Made by a program: the position numbers and the translations under genes
The notes under the pieces: model-generated
Told to the model about the DNA's origin: nothing
What the model saw: the letters and a program-made list of their open reading frames with translations, nothing else
The model's database searches: none
From: Certhia americana
Lineage: Eukaryota > Chordata > Aves > Passeriformes > Certhiidae
Assembly: GCA_018697195.1 (NCBI GenBank)
Contig: CM031858.1
Coordinates: 75,017,001-75,081,000 of the forward strand
DNA: 64,000 nt
Direction: 5' to 3'
Part shown: one piece after another, positions 49,463 to 61,288 of the stretch
How the letters are laid out: every line of letters starts with the position of its first letter
Numbering within the stretch: the first letter of the stretch is position 1

Positions 49463-52400
49463 TAGATGTCTATGTCTTAACTGCTCCCTTGTCTGTACAA
49501 CTTATTTTTTCCCTTAGATATTTCTGAACAAACTTATCAAAATTCCTACCTTTTTTATTCCTGTTACACATACAAAATACACAGATTACAGCTGCAATTG
49601 TACAACTTCCCCAGCCTTCACAAAGAGCTCAAAACCAGCAGAAGTTCATATTGACTGCAGGAGAAGGAAGGATTTGAGTCCTTGTGAAAGAGTTTAAGAA
49701 AGTCAAACACATCTGATGGGACAGGAAGGAACAGAGTTAAGGGTAATGGGAAAGGCAGAAAAAACGGTATTTATAATGGTTATTTATAATGCATGTCAGC
49801 ATGTCCTTTCTATTAAGGACTGAAATTCTTCATGGCCTTATTTACTTACTATTCACAATATCAATACAAGCTACTAGAAAATAGCTCCAAATATAACATG
49901 TTACTGTTTAAAGTAATAGGTGGAGGATCTGGAAATTACTCATCATGTTACTGATCTTTATTACACACTCTGCATTACTCATCTAAATGGTGAGTAGCAA
50001 TGGACTTTTAGTCATTGGAGACAGAATATTTTTATTTGATTTTTCACAGCTGAGTGCATCTGTACTTCAGAATTTGTGTTTTTATTTAGGAAAATCATGG
50101 GCATCATTCTGTTCCTCAAATCATTCTGTTCTTCCTCAGAACAGAAGACCATCACAGTTCTCCAACCAGAGCAAGCCAAAATTCAAAGAACAATTCCGTT
50201 TGTTTAACCTATGCACTCTGTCAAGTAAGGTTACTATTAATTCCCATCTATCTACCAAATGTGCAATCAGAATATAAGTTGATGGTTTAGAACCACAAAA
50301 GGCAAGAACTCTCAAGGCTGAGGAACATTCCTGGACTCCTATTGTGTATTAAAAAGCTTAGTGTCTCAGTATACACTGAAAACAGAATAAAATCTGAAGT
50401 TTTGATTTGCATGTTGATATTCATAGGTGTATATGCTTTAAAATTTTGTATTTTGTGTATAAAACTTATAAAAGTAGTAGTAGTAGCATGCAATATTTAT
50501 GATAAAACACTGATTTTTTTGATGCACTGATTACAGGATGATTTCTATACATGTTCTAAATATATTTTGCAGTAGTTTCTAATTTGATCTTAGATAAGGA
50601 GAGTTCAAAGAAAAGGACAGGAATCCTTCATGATGTAATATTCATGTATTTTTTCTTCAAGAATGGTAATCCTCAGACAGGGCAAGATAGTTCTCTTTAT
50701 TATGCTTCCGGTTCTTTGAGTAGTCAATTATAAGGCCATAAGATAAAGGACTATAATTTATCTTTCCTTATTTTTGGTTGCTCACCTGAGCCAATCATCC
50801 AGTCTTCTTTTACAGTTAGTGTATCAAAATCACATCTCTAGGACATGTTTCATCACATTTCATTTGTTTCTTTACTCCATGATGCAATCAATCACACTGA
50901 GAAAGTACCTTACTCTTCCATGACTGTAGGAAAAATGCATGTGATTAATTCAGGTACATGTATTTTTCCCTCTGGGAACTTGATTCCTCGCTAAAAATAC
51001 TTTAAGGTGCTCACCAAGAAGAACGGCTAAGCATGGGTTGCTTCATAACCTCTATTCTGAAATATAAAATTTATAGCCCTTAAAGAATGCAGTGTTTCAC
51101 CACTTTGGTAAGTGCCTGAAGAGCAGGCAGAACATTTTGCCTAACTTGCCCTTCTCTTTCTCTCAAAATCTATGGGTTTATTTCTGTCATAACTGCAAAT
51201 ATGAAGCTTGCTGTAAAATAATACTGTTTTCAAAACTTCACAGTAAAAATTCTTTACAAACATAGTGATAGATTTGTTGCTAACAAGTAAAAGAGCATTG
51301 CAGAAAGAAACAAAAATAGTGTGGTACCTTGCACGTTCTTCTCCTGCTTCCCCACACCCTGTGCAGTACATAAATCTACATTCCTCTTTAGTGCCCTGTG
51401 GTCCTGAATATTGTAGGTTGATGGAACATAATGTTGAAAAATTGTCAGAGAAAGTAGAACTAAATGATTCTATGACCTTTCAGTGACATGACACCACGAA
51501 ATGGTGAGAAATTTGCATGCAAGCTGAAAGGCTTTGTAAAAGTTATTCAAATGTATTTATGTGACATAGTTATATATTTAAATCTTCCATTTCCTTTAAA
51601 GAATTCTTTGTTGTCTTTCATTTTTTAAAAACCCAAAACACAGAAGCATAGAACAATATAACCCCTAACCAAGCTTTGTTAGGAGGTCTGAATAACAAAT
51701 AAAAAATCCATTTCAAAACTCTTTCAAAATTCTACATTTTTTATCCTTGTTTAATTATAGTTTACATTATATTAGAGCAAGAATTTATTTTCATATCTTA
51801 AAAAACAGAGGTCTTTTGTTTGTTTTTATTAAAAAAGCTAGTTTTTTAAATGAACAAAACTTGTCATTTAAATGAACAAAATAATGAATTGCAAATGGAG
51901 AGAACTTAGTGAAGCATGAGACCATTTAGCAAAATATTTATATATGCCACACAAATTCTTCCTGAAAAGGTTATTTGAGTGTAAATGTGACATTTTGAAA
52001 TGTGTGAGTAGTGAAAACTAAATCAATCATAAGTCATTTATCACTTAGTAATGTAATTTAATGTTTGTCTTCATTCTCATTCTTATTTAAAAAGGTCTTG
52101 TCCCTGCAATTAAATGCTTTGAGTCAGACCATCCTACTTTTTCCAGAAAATTATCATTTTTCTTGATTACATCTGACCTGGATAGGGATCTGTTCTTCTA
52201 TAATAAAAATATGCTTTAATAAAATTAATAACCCAGATTCAGTCATTGATTTATCACAGTATTTTTATTTAGTTCCACAGTACTTGGCCCATTTACAAAA
52301 TCTTTTGCTCTGGGTTTATACTTTGCTGACATTTTAGATAACCAGATAAAAAGAACTGTGGTCTCCAGCTTCACAGTCCCAATCTGGACTTTTCTCCTGC

Positions 52401-52634
52401 TTGGGCTTTTGTTTTGGAGCATTGGTTAAACCAGAACAAAAGTGAATACATTCTGTGTACTAGTAGAAGAGACTACATGTTCACTAGTGCAGTTCTCTGT
52501 TTCTATGTTTGAAGTTTCCCAACTGGTATTCATTTCACTTATGCATCCATATTGCACAAATGACGTGCAGATATACTTCAATAATATTTATGGCATCTTG
52601 TATTGTTTTTGTGCAGAAATAAATTTACAATTTT
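49463..52634. other. AT-rich sequence, no recognised gene
   Basis: Only short spurious frames and small imperfect repeats. Confidence 0.5.
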
Positions 52635-52734
52635 NNNNNNNNNNNNNNNNNNNNNNNNNNNNNNNNNNNNNNNNNNNNNNNNNNNNNNNNNNNNNNNNNN
52701 NNNNNNNNNNNNNNNNNNNNNNNNNNNNNNNNNN
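52635..52734. other. assembly gap, 100 N
   Basis: Exactly 100 N, a conventional placeholder for a gap of unknown size. Confidence 0.99.

Positions 52735-52780
<46 letters not shown>
52735..52780. repeat. 46-A homopolymer at the gap edge
   Basis: A pure A run begins at the first base after the gap. It could be the tail of a retroposon lost in the gap or a sequencing/assembly artefact. Confidence 0.85.
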
Positions 52781-52781
<1 letters not shown>

Positions 52782-53179
52782 CGAATCAAAAACATAACAC
52801 CACATGATCAGGAATTTAAAGGTTGTGTGCATATACTGGTCACTAATACAAATTATGTCTATATAAACAAAATTAATCCTAACTGCAGTTTTGTTGATCA
52901 GAAATTGCTCTCTGCTAACTCAGGAAATTTTCATGTATGTATGGATGCATGTTCTTGATTAAACATATTATTAAATATGATATCTTCTTCAGGGCATGTA
53001 TTTTGCAAGGGTTTATCTCACAGATCCTTCTGAAGGGAATAGCAATTTTAATATTTCTTACGAAAGTTGTGCTGGTCACGTTAGCAAGATAATTAGCTGC
53101 AAGTTTTTCTTAATTAGTGAGATCTGCAAAGACCCATGAGACCTTCACTCTCTTGATTACACAAAGGAAATGTGCATCA

Positions 53180-53230
53180 GGGAATCTAAGAATGGTTTGA
53201 GCTGGAAGGGGCCTTAAATGCCGAAGCACT
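53180..53230 (-). mobile_element. short CR1 tail remnant
   Basis: The plus-strand text TCTAAGAATGGTTTGAGCTG followed by GAAGGGGCCTTAAA is the reverse view of a CR1 3' end. Only about 50 bp can be recognised. Confidence 0.5.
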
Positions 53231-55087
53231 GTGTTACTAATCTTTCCACCAGTAAACAAGATCATCACTGCATAGATTTGGCTGCTGCCAGTTATTTAAA
53301 GTAAATGCACCCTGTGGTCAAGCTTATTTTCCTAAGGTAAGAATGTGCCTTCTATGAAGGAACAAAAGGAATGCACTTCTCTTTGGTCAAGTGGAAGTCA
53401 TCCAAAATAATAACAGAGGTTTTAGAAAGGTAAAACCCAAGTTTATAGAAGAATCCTATGCATTTCCCTCAGACAGCATACCAAATTTCACATTAATGTT
53501 TGCATGTTTGAATAACCAGAATTTCTGCTCAGAATGGAAATAAGTTATTGATTGCTGAGTTATTCTGAGATGGATAATTTTTTATTGTTAATGGCAATTC
53601 TCTTACTGGGAAGAAAGTTCGCTTCTTTAAAGTTTTTATGGGACAGTAAACCCAGTTTCTTTTCATTTCAGTTAAAGTGCCAGTCTGAAACTACTGACTG
53701 ACTCTAAGAATCAGTAATAGCAGGCTGAGGTCCCTTCTGCTACAATTGCAAGGCATACTTCTTGAACCTGCCTTTTGGAACACAGGAACATCCCTCACCT
53801 GCACTGCACGTGCGTTTTCCTTCTGATCTGTGAACTACAAACAGCATTGTAGGGAGGTGATTAGACGCTGCAAAATCTGTATGTAGACTGCTTTGATACA
53901 GTGGTCAATAATCCCTAAGTCATCCTTGAGTTCCTTACCCAGCTTAGCATGTGACCTTTCCCGTAATTTTTTGTCCTTTTCAGACGCTGCTCAATAGTAT
54001 ATCGTGTTATACCATGCCCTTACGGCAATTTTCTCTGTGCATTCTTGCAGATTTTCCTTTGGCATCATTAATATTAAAATCCCAATGAATGGTTAAAAAT
54101 TTTAGAATTATAATTCAAGCAGTATAATTCAGAAAATCAACCACTAAAAATAAGCTTTCAAATAATGAAGACAAAGCTTCTCCCAAACTGATAATTTTTA
54201 CTCAGAAAGGTATTTTTTTATGTATAGACTATCAGAGCTCATGTGGGTGAAGCTGTTGCAGCATACAAGAGCACACATAAACTGCTATGACAGCCTAACA
54301 GCTACCCTGCTCTCTTTCTATTCTTTTGAGCATATATGTACCTACATTTACAAGACATGGACTATCTTTGTAATTTGGTACATAGTACTCCCCAAGAAGC
54401 CAGGTCTGCAAATAAGATAATGGCTTCAGCATAAAAGTACAAGACAATTTCACTTTACAGGGAAGGATTTCCAATTCAATTATTAGGTGGGGTTTTTTTA
54501 ATATGTATTTTTTTTGTTTTTAAATCTTATTAAGGCATTTACTGAATATAGGCAAAGAAAATTCCTACATGAGAGGAACATGCAAAAGATACAAAATGAA
54601 ATAAAAGACCATCAAGTAATAGTGTCAAGGGACATAGTAAAATCCAAGGAAGAGAAAAAACCTACATCCATGTCAAAGCACAGGGAAGTAATAAATTGTT
54701 GCTACTGAGCAGTTTGAGAATACCCAAAATTGGAAGCAAAGTGATTCCATAGGTCTTTAATCCTCTTTAGAAATTACATTTATTTACAAAACTAACTAGC
54801 TTTTCTACTTCAATTAGTCTCTTTCAGACAGGCATTCTTTACTATTATATATTTATATTAGAGATTATGGCAACATTTCCTAGTCTAATTCAGTTTTGAA
54901 TTCCAATAAATAGATATAAATAATAATAACTAGAAAACTTTTGGATTTGTTTAAGAACTACTTATGGTTAAGTGGGCTTTTTTGTTTGTTTTGTTTATAA
55001 ATACAATTTTGTGCTGATCATTTAAAAAATATATAGACATAAGAAATCCCCTCTAACAATTTATCTGGCATTTTATAGTTCCATAAA

Positions 55088-55189
55088 ACACTCCAGGGTG
55101 CCCATTACTGTATGATATCAGCATGCATGCTAAACTCAGTGTAGGTGAGCTGTGTTAATATTATGCTTCAACATCACACCCTGGAGTGT
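55088..55189. repeat. 13-bp perfect inverted repeat, 76-bp spacer
   Basis: ACACTCCAGGGTG (55088-55100) and CACCCTGGAGTGT (55177-55189) are exact complements. The spacer holds the 12-bp palindrome AGCATGCATGCT. The arms contain CAGGGTG, similar to hAT-type terminal repeats, but I see no 8-bp target duplication. Confidence 0.8.
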
Positions 55190-55425
55190 CTTATTGCTTA
55201 AATGATGGAAAGGTCAAACATTTACAGCATACCATCATGTTTCATAAAACAGTTTTACACTGCCATTCTCTGTTACCTCATCCTTTCAAGAAAAGTCTTT
55301 GCAAGATAAAATCACAAACATCATTCAATTAAAACAGCTTTCTCAAAGCACTAACCTGCAGCATGTTCTTGCAGTTCTCTTTGGGTAAGCTCACATCCTT
55401 CACATACAGTGCTAACTCATACACA

Positions 55426-55452
55426 TACTGATACATAAATTATGTATCAGTA
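55426..55452. repeat. 27-bp palindrome
   Basis: Arms TACTGATACATA and TATGTATCAGTA pair perfectly around AAT. Confidence 0.9.
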
Positions 55453-55789
55453 GAAAATCCAGCAAAGCTTTTAATCAACAGTTAACTAGACATTCATTTT
55501 TTTACTAAAATGAAAGGGTGAAATATGGCAGAGGATGACATGTTTACCTCAAATATATTGACCTTAAGAAAACAGAGCTACCTTCTGTGGGAAATGGAGT
55601 TTAGGTCAGCATCAGTGCCTCATTACACATCTCAGCTGTTTTGGGACAGAGATTATCATCCTGAGAACCTTTCTGGGTAATAGCACACTACAGAGGAGCA
55701 GAGTGTAAGAATCTGCAATCATGCATGCAGCATGATTATTGAATCAGTAAATATATATTTGTGGCATCCAGAACTGTTTAATCTAGTAA

Positions 55790-56740
55790 CATCATAGAAG
55801 AATTTAGGTTGGAAAAGACCCTTAAGATCATTAAAGTCCAACCTTTGACTCAACACTGCCAAGTCCACCACTAAACCATGTGTCACTGAGTGCCACATCT
55901 ACATTTCCTTAGAACAGTTTGACATGGTGACTCAATCACTTCCCTGAGCAGTCTATCCCAATGCTTGGAAACTCTTCTAGTGAAGAAATTTTTTCCTACT
56001 ATCCAATCTAAATCTCCCCAGTGCAACTTGAGGCCAATTCTTGCTTGTTACTTGGGAGAAGAGACCAACTCCCCCCTTTCTATGACCTCCTTTCAGGCAG
56101 ACAGTGATAAACATACCTTGCCTTGTTGAAAAATGGACTTTGATGATCCATCCTGTCCAGATCCTTCAGATCCCTCAGCCTTCCTACCCTCCAGCAGATC
56201 AAGACTCCCATCCAGCTTGGTTTCACCTGCAAACTTACCCAGGATGCACTCAATCCCTTAATTCAGGTCATCAGTAAAGCTATTACACAGGATTGGCCCA
56301 AATACTGAGACCTGGGGAGCACCACTTGTGACCATCCACCAGCTGGTCCATTCATCATTATTCTTTGGAATCGATCATTCTGCCATTATTTTTTCCCCAG
56401 TGAACAATGTATCTGTCCAAGCCATGAACAGCCAATTTCTCCAGGAAGACGTTGTGGGAAACCACGTCATGGGCTTTACTAAAGTCCAGGTAGACAACAT
56501 CCAAAGCCTTTCCCTAATTCACTAAGATGGCCACCTTGTCATAGAAGAGGGACAGGTCAGTCAAGTAGGACCTGCCTTTCCTAAATTCATGATGGATGTG
56601 CTTGTGCCCCTAGCTGTACTGTGCGTGCCATGTACTGGCACTCAAGATGACAGGCTCTAGAACCTTCTCTGACCTTCTGACTGAGGTCAGACTGACAGGC
56701 CTGTAGTTTCTTCATGGAAGTTCAAGGATCCCGGGGGGGG
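55790..56740 (-). mobile_element. CR1 3' fragment, about 950 bp, minus orientation
   Basis: It begins on the plus strand with ATCATAGAAGAATTTAGGTT, GGAAAAGACCCTTAAGATCA and TAAAGTCCAACC, the reverse of a CR1 tail. It continues through the complement of the ORF2 C-terminal region: the thumb (CCCAATGCTTGGAAACTC) and an internal part with CTGGGGAGCACC, GTAGACAACATCC and ATGACAGGCTCTAGAACC. It stops at a G-rich run near 56733. It looks like an older CR1 subfamily with a long non-coding 3' part. Confidence 0.85.
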
Positions 56741-58789
56741 GGTGTGTGTCTCTCTATTGTTCTCATATCAGAACAAAAGAATTTTCTTCACTTACTGAGA
56801 GGGGACACGGCTTCTGCAGGCACCTAGTGTTATTCATTTTGTGGTATTGAAGCCTTTCTAGAAACTGATGGACCCTTTCCATCATCCTGCTTTTATGGAA
56901 GTTGTAAGATTAATCATGCCAAGATGTCCTGCATCTCTGCAGAATTCCTGGAAGGTTGCTAAAGAAGGCTGTAAATACAAACTACTCCCTACATGTTCCT
57001 GAAACTGACTTGCTTCTGCAAGTAACACCTTTTCAGCATTAGATCCTCAGCTTGGCCTGAGAGCTAGTCCTGGACTCTGAATGCCATTAACAGAAAGCAA
57101 TCTTACATAAACCAAAAAAATCCTCAAAAACTCAAAACTCCAAAAATACAAAAAACAAAGGCACAAACAAACTTCCTCTATCCGCATGGATTTAAAAATT
57201 GTAAAATGGCGTATATTTTATGCAACACTGTGTTTAATGTATCATTTAACTGCTGCCATTATTAAATATTTTTTGGGTTTATGTGCTTTATTAGGTATTT
57301 CAGTGAAAAGTAATTACACTATGCAAACATATATAAGAAAAAAAATAAAAAAGAGGAAAAACTTTCTTTTTTTTTTTTTTTTATATACCTTTCTGATTTT
57401 TCTTTTGACTCCAAATTGGGAGTGTTCAGGGATGCTTGGAATGAACAGACCACAAAAGTTGCTGCAGGCTTTAGAAGACAAGAAGTTATCACTGCCATTT
57501 TGAAACTAATTCATCAGTAAAATGTAATTTCTTTTTCACATCTAAAGGGAAGTAATTCTTTTGCCTGGTATACAGAGATAAAAAGACATTTTACTATTTC
57601 TCCTAGTTTTCATGCCTCCCTGAAGGTTAGGCAGGCTACTGCTACCCTAAAACCTGAAGATACCAGACATTCTCTTCTTTTGGCTATTGCGGTCACTTCT
57701 CAATGCAAGGTTTCAAACGGAAACAAATTGGAATGAAGGTGCTTCAAGAATTGCTCACAAAACAAAGGAGATATTTATGCATAAATCTTATAAACATTTT
57801 TCAGTAAAATAAAGATGTGTGTAGACAGTCATATGACACAATAGTGTTGGGGTTTATTTTCCTAATTTTAATATAGACAAAAGTGAATTGCAGAAATGAA
57901 TCTAGACTATTCCCTTCTTCCAGCATCACAGAGATATTTTTTTCCCTCCGCAGTTAAAGGTGAGGGCTTCATGCTTGACACATCTAGCTCCCACTTTGAT
58001 TTATCCTATTTAAAAAAGAAAATAAAAGTAATTGCAAATCTGCATTTAATATTTCAAGTACTTATTGAAAACACCCCTTACCTTATCCATTACATAAGTC
58101 CCCCTTTTGCAAATATGCCCTGTGCAGTGATAACAGTGATTGTGATCCATGAAGAAAAGAAAAAAAAATCTTCAGATTCTGGAATTCATGCACTTCTAAT
58201 TAAACATTTTAAAATTTTTATGACATTCAAGAATGAGGCCTCATTTTAATCAAAGAAATGTATGCTGAAATTTGTACCAGCATTCTTAAATATATCAATC
58301 ACACTGCTTTTGATGCTGTCTTCAAATATATTGCTGTGTTCAAAAAAAGACATATGACCAATCCTGAATTGCATAGAGCCATGAAAGATACAGATTTGAG
58401 ACTTATATTGAAATCATCTGTACTTCCTGTGATGAGTTGACCTTATCTGGAAACAAAATATGCCTCAAACTGCTCTATTACATCCCCTTCTCAGCTGGAC
58501 ATAGGAGGAAAATTAAGATGCAAAAAAAAAACCCCAAACTTTGGTTTAGGATAAAGAAATTTGCTAAAAAATAAAAAAAAAATATAATATATGCACAAAC
58601 AAAGAAAAAGAGATAAAAGGTTTTACTCTCCACTTCCCATGAACAAGCTACGTCTGGCCACCCCCTGGGAAGCAGGGCTCCTGCCTGCATAGTGATTGCT
58701 CTGCAAGTGCTGTAAATAGTGAATGCTCTCACTTCCTTCTTTCTTTACCTTTTACATCTGAGCTAATGATCATATGGTATGGAATAACT
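56741..58789. other. AT-rich sequence, no recognised gene
   Basis: Poly-A and poly-T tracts. A 117-codon plus-strand frame at 57896 has no recognisable domain and ordinary intergenic composition. Confidence 0.5.
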
Positions 58790-59045
58790 CTTCAGTTAAT
58801 TTGGGTCAACTGGCCTGGTTGTGTTGGCCTGTCCCCCACCCCAGGGGGACACAATGGTGATGTGTTCATTCCATACATTCCAAAGTATGGAATACCAGCT
58901 GATGCTGTGCCAGCGCTGCTCAGCTGTACCCAAAACCACAAAAGTGTGTTATCAACACCTTTCAGCCACCAATGCAGAGCACTGTGAGCAGCTGTGAGAG
59001 CTGCTATGGGGAAAGTAACTCCAGCTCAGCCAGACCCAAATACAC
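58790..59045 (+). mobile_element. partial ERVL-type LTR
   Basis: Contains CCAGCGCTGCTCAGCTGTAC, a CCCAAAACCAC block, GTGTTATCAACACCTTTCAG, AATGCAGAGCACTGTGAG and AAAGTAACTCCAGCTCAGCC, the order seen in the 3' part of common avian ERVL LTRs, which I recognise from memory of their pattern. The left part, with GGTTGTGTTGGCCTGTCCCC, fits the same LTR. Both ends are approximate. Confidence 0.6.
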
Positions 59046-59420
59046 TTTCTGAATTCAACAGGCAAATCAGTATAAGAGACCAGGTAATTTTTGAAGTATT
59101 AGCTTTGTTAGCTAGTACTTTGGAGTCAAAATTCCAGATACTTTTTAAGTGACAAAATGCCAATAATCTCAACAATTCTGTTTCCAAATTCTCATTTATA
59201 TCCTCTTCTACAATATGTAAGTATCTAATGTATTCTCAAAAGTCTCCTCTCACTCTTTGGTATCAACATCAATGTTTCTTGAAATAAAAGAATTAGATGA
59301 TATTTAGAATTAGATGATCCATTTCCCACCACAGGAGAAGTTTCCAAGCCTTTCAAAGAAGGTGAAAGTCAAGTTGTGGAGGACAGGCATGAGCCTGTTT
59401 TATCTCAAATATTCTGACTG

Positions 59421-60105
59421 TTGTGACAGGAAAGTTGTGATTGTAAGACATGGTCCTGTGGAGGTGGGGCAGCACTGTTCTGAGTCAACTTCCATTTCTG
59501 CCTTGGGACTTGTGCTCATGTGTGTTCACCCCAACCCTGACTCACTTTCTGAAAGGCTCAAAAGGGCTGGCTGCACATGTATGAAAACTATAGTTTACAT
59601 GAGAGGCATGTACCAGGGTAATTTCCTCTCTTTTCTCTCTCTTTCTCTTTCCATGTCTTGCTACCACAGCTCCAGACAGTAGTACACAGTAGGATCATTG
59701 TGAAATCTAAGGATTGATGATCTTTGTCCTCTTTCATTCTTTTCCACCATTATTTCTCTTTTCCTTTGTCCTAGTGAAGCGTGAGTTTGATATTCCCACA
59801 TTTCATAGTGAAGTTTGTTGTGGAAGTCAGGAACTTTTGGAAGCGTGCTGTGGCTCCTTAGCCAGCACCTTTGAGAAATGGTATAATATGGATTGTGAGC
59901 CAGAACCTTTGTGAAGTTTATTGTGGGACTTGAGACCTTATTGAGTTGTAGCGTAAAAATTAAGGGCTTGTTAGCCACCACTTTTGAGAACTGTGTTGTA
60001 AAATTCAAGGGCTGGTTAGCAAGCATGTTTGAGTCTAAAACAGTGGGCTGGTTGTTGTAGTTAAGGTGACTGTACAATAAAAGCATAAGAGATTCCTGAC
60101 ACATG
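59421..60105 (+). mobile_element. LTR-like element with internal degenerate repeats
   Basis: The ends form an inverted pair (TGTGACAGGAA near the left edge, TTCCTGACACA near the right edge), and GACTG lies on both sides (59416-59420 and 60106-60110). An AATAAA at 60076 lies about 30 bases from the end, as in an LTR read on the plus strand. Between about 59830 and 60060 there are several degenerate copies of a unit like GGCTGGTTAGC followed by CACCTTTGAGAA and TTGTAAAATTCAAG. The minus strand carries a 189-codon open frame through this repeat (59661-60230). Confidence 0.55.
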
Positions 60106-61252
60106 GACTGATGTCTTTGTTCAGCCTGATGAGAACTGATAATAAATGTCACACTCAGTACCAAGCAGGCTGTGACACAAGCAGCCTTCACTGCAAGAGT
60201 GTTGATACAAAAGAGCTCAAGTCCCAGCAATCAATCATTGTAAAGGTAACAACTATAAAAGATGGTACAATGGTCATCTTTTGCATTGTTTTGGCTGTGC
60301 AATATGCTAACTAAACAGAAGAAATTCAAGAAGGAAAATAACATTTTTTTCCCATAATCTGAAGGGATGCATTACTAAAGAAGATTCAGCAAATCCAAAG
60401 ATGAGCAATGACAATGTTGCAGGAATTCGAAGGGAGCAAAAACTCATGCTTTTAAGTATATGAGGGATGCTCAGTAATCAGGAGGTTGAACAGTCCTTCT
60501 GATATCTGTAATCATTACTCCACAAAAAAAAAAAAAACTAGAAGTAAACATGTAAAATGAATATATCACCTAGGTACTCATAATTATATAATAATAATAA
60601 AAAAAAATCCTTCATAAAAGGTATGTCAAGTAAAGGTACTGCATCTGGGAAAAGAATGAAGAATATGGGTAGCAGTAAGTTGTAACAGTGATAGAGATCT
60701 GCTAATTGCAATTAAGTTGCAAAAGTTTAAATAATTAGGCACAGAATTTCAAGGCAAATTAGCAAAGCATATAAGACATTCTTCTACTGATAAATAACAA
60801 TGGCTTTTTTCCCATCAAGAAATTTAAATCCACATTTCTACAAATAAACAAATATTGGAATACTGTCAACAGAAATCATTTACTTTGTTGGAATCTAAGA
60901 AACTATTCAAATATACTAACACCTTTCCAGCCTTTACAAGATATTAAAATAATATTTGCATTTCAACTACATTTAATCTTGCCACTGAGTCTGCAGTAGA
61001 AATGAATCTCTCGGTTAAGACACTATTTGAAAATGCAATGAGAAATTAGATGGCATCAGAAAAGTGAGAGGGAAAGAGAGAACTCCACATCTAATCTTTC
61101 AGAAGATTGACTAATATCACTTGTCACAGAGATGCTGAAAAATCTCAAATCATATTTTCTTTCATTCTCAAAGTCTTAAATAATTTCATATTTAAATGAA
61201 CATACTCAAGGTGTTTAACTAAAGAAAACTATTCTTGGCCTTGAGAAGTTCT

Positions 61253-61288
61253 TTTGTCATATACCTATATTTTGTCATATACCTATAT
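61253..61288. repeat. 18-bp exact tandem duplication
   Basis: TTTGTCATATACCTATAT occurs twice head-to-tail. Confidence 0.9.

Larger units (their letters stand above)
53231..55789. other. AT-rich sequence with an inverted repeat and a palindrome
   Basis: No gene recognised. The structures at 55088-55189 and 55426-55452 are listed separately. A weak exon-like 72-bp segment on the minus strand ends in this palindrome (55356-55427). Confidence 0.5.

Noticed and set aside
52442..52832. Frames spanning the N gap with Lys or Phe runs
   Set aside because: Artefacts of unknown bases and a homopolymer.
57896..58249. 117-codon plus-strand frame
   Set aside because: AT-rich composition, no domain, and no promoter or splice context; expected by chance in a window this size.
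59661..60230. 189-codon minus-strand frame as a real gene
   Set aside because: It lies through degenerate repeats of an LTR-like element and shows no known domain. It is kept only as part of a finding.
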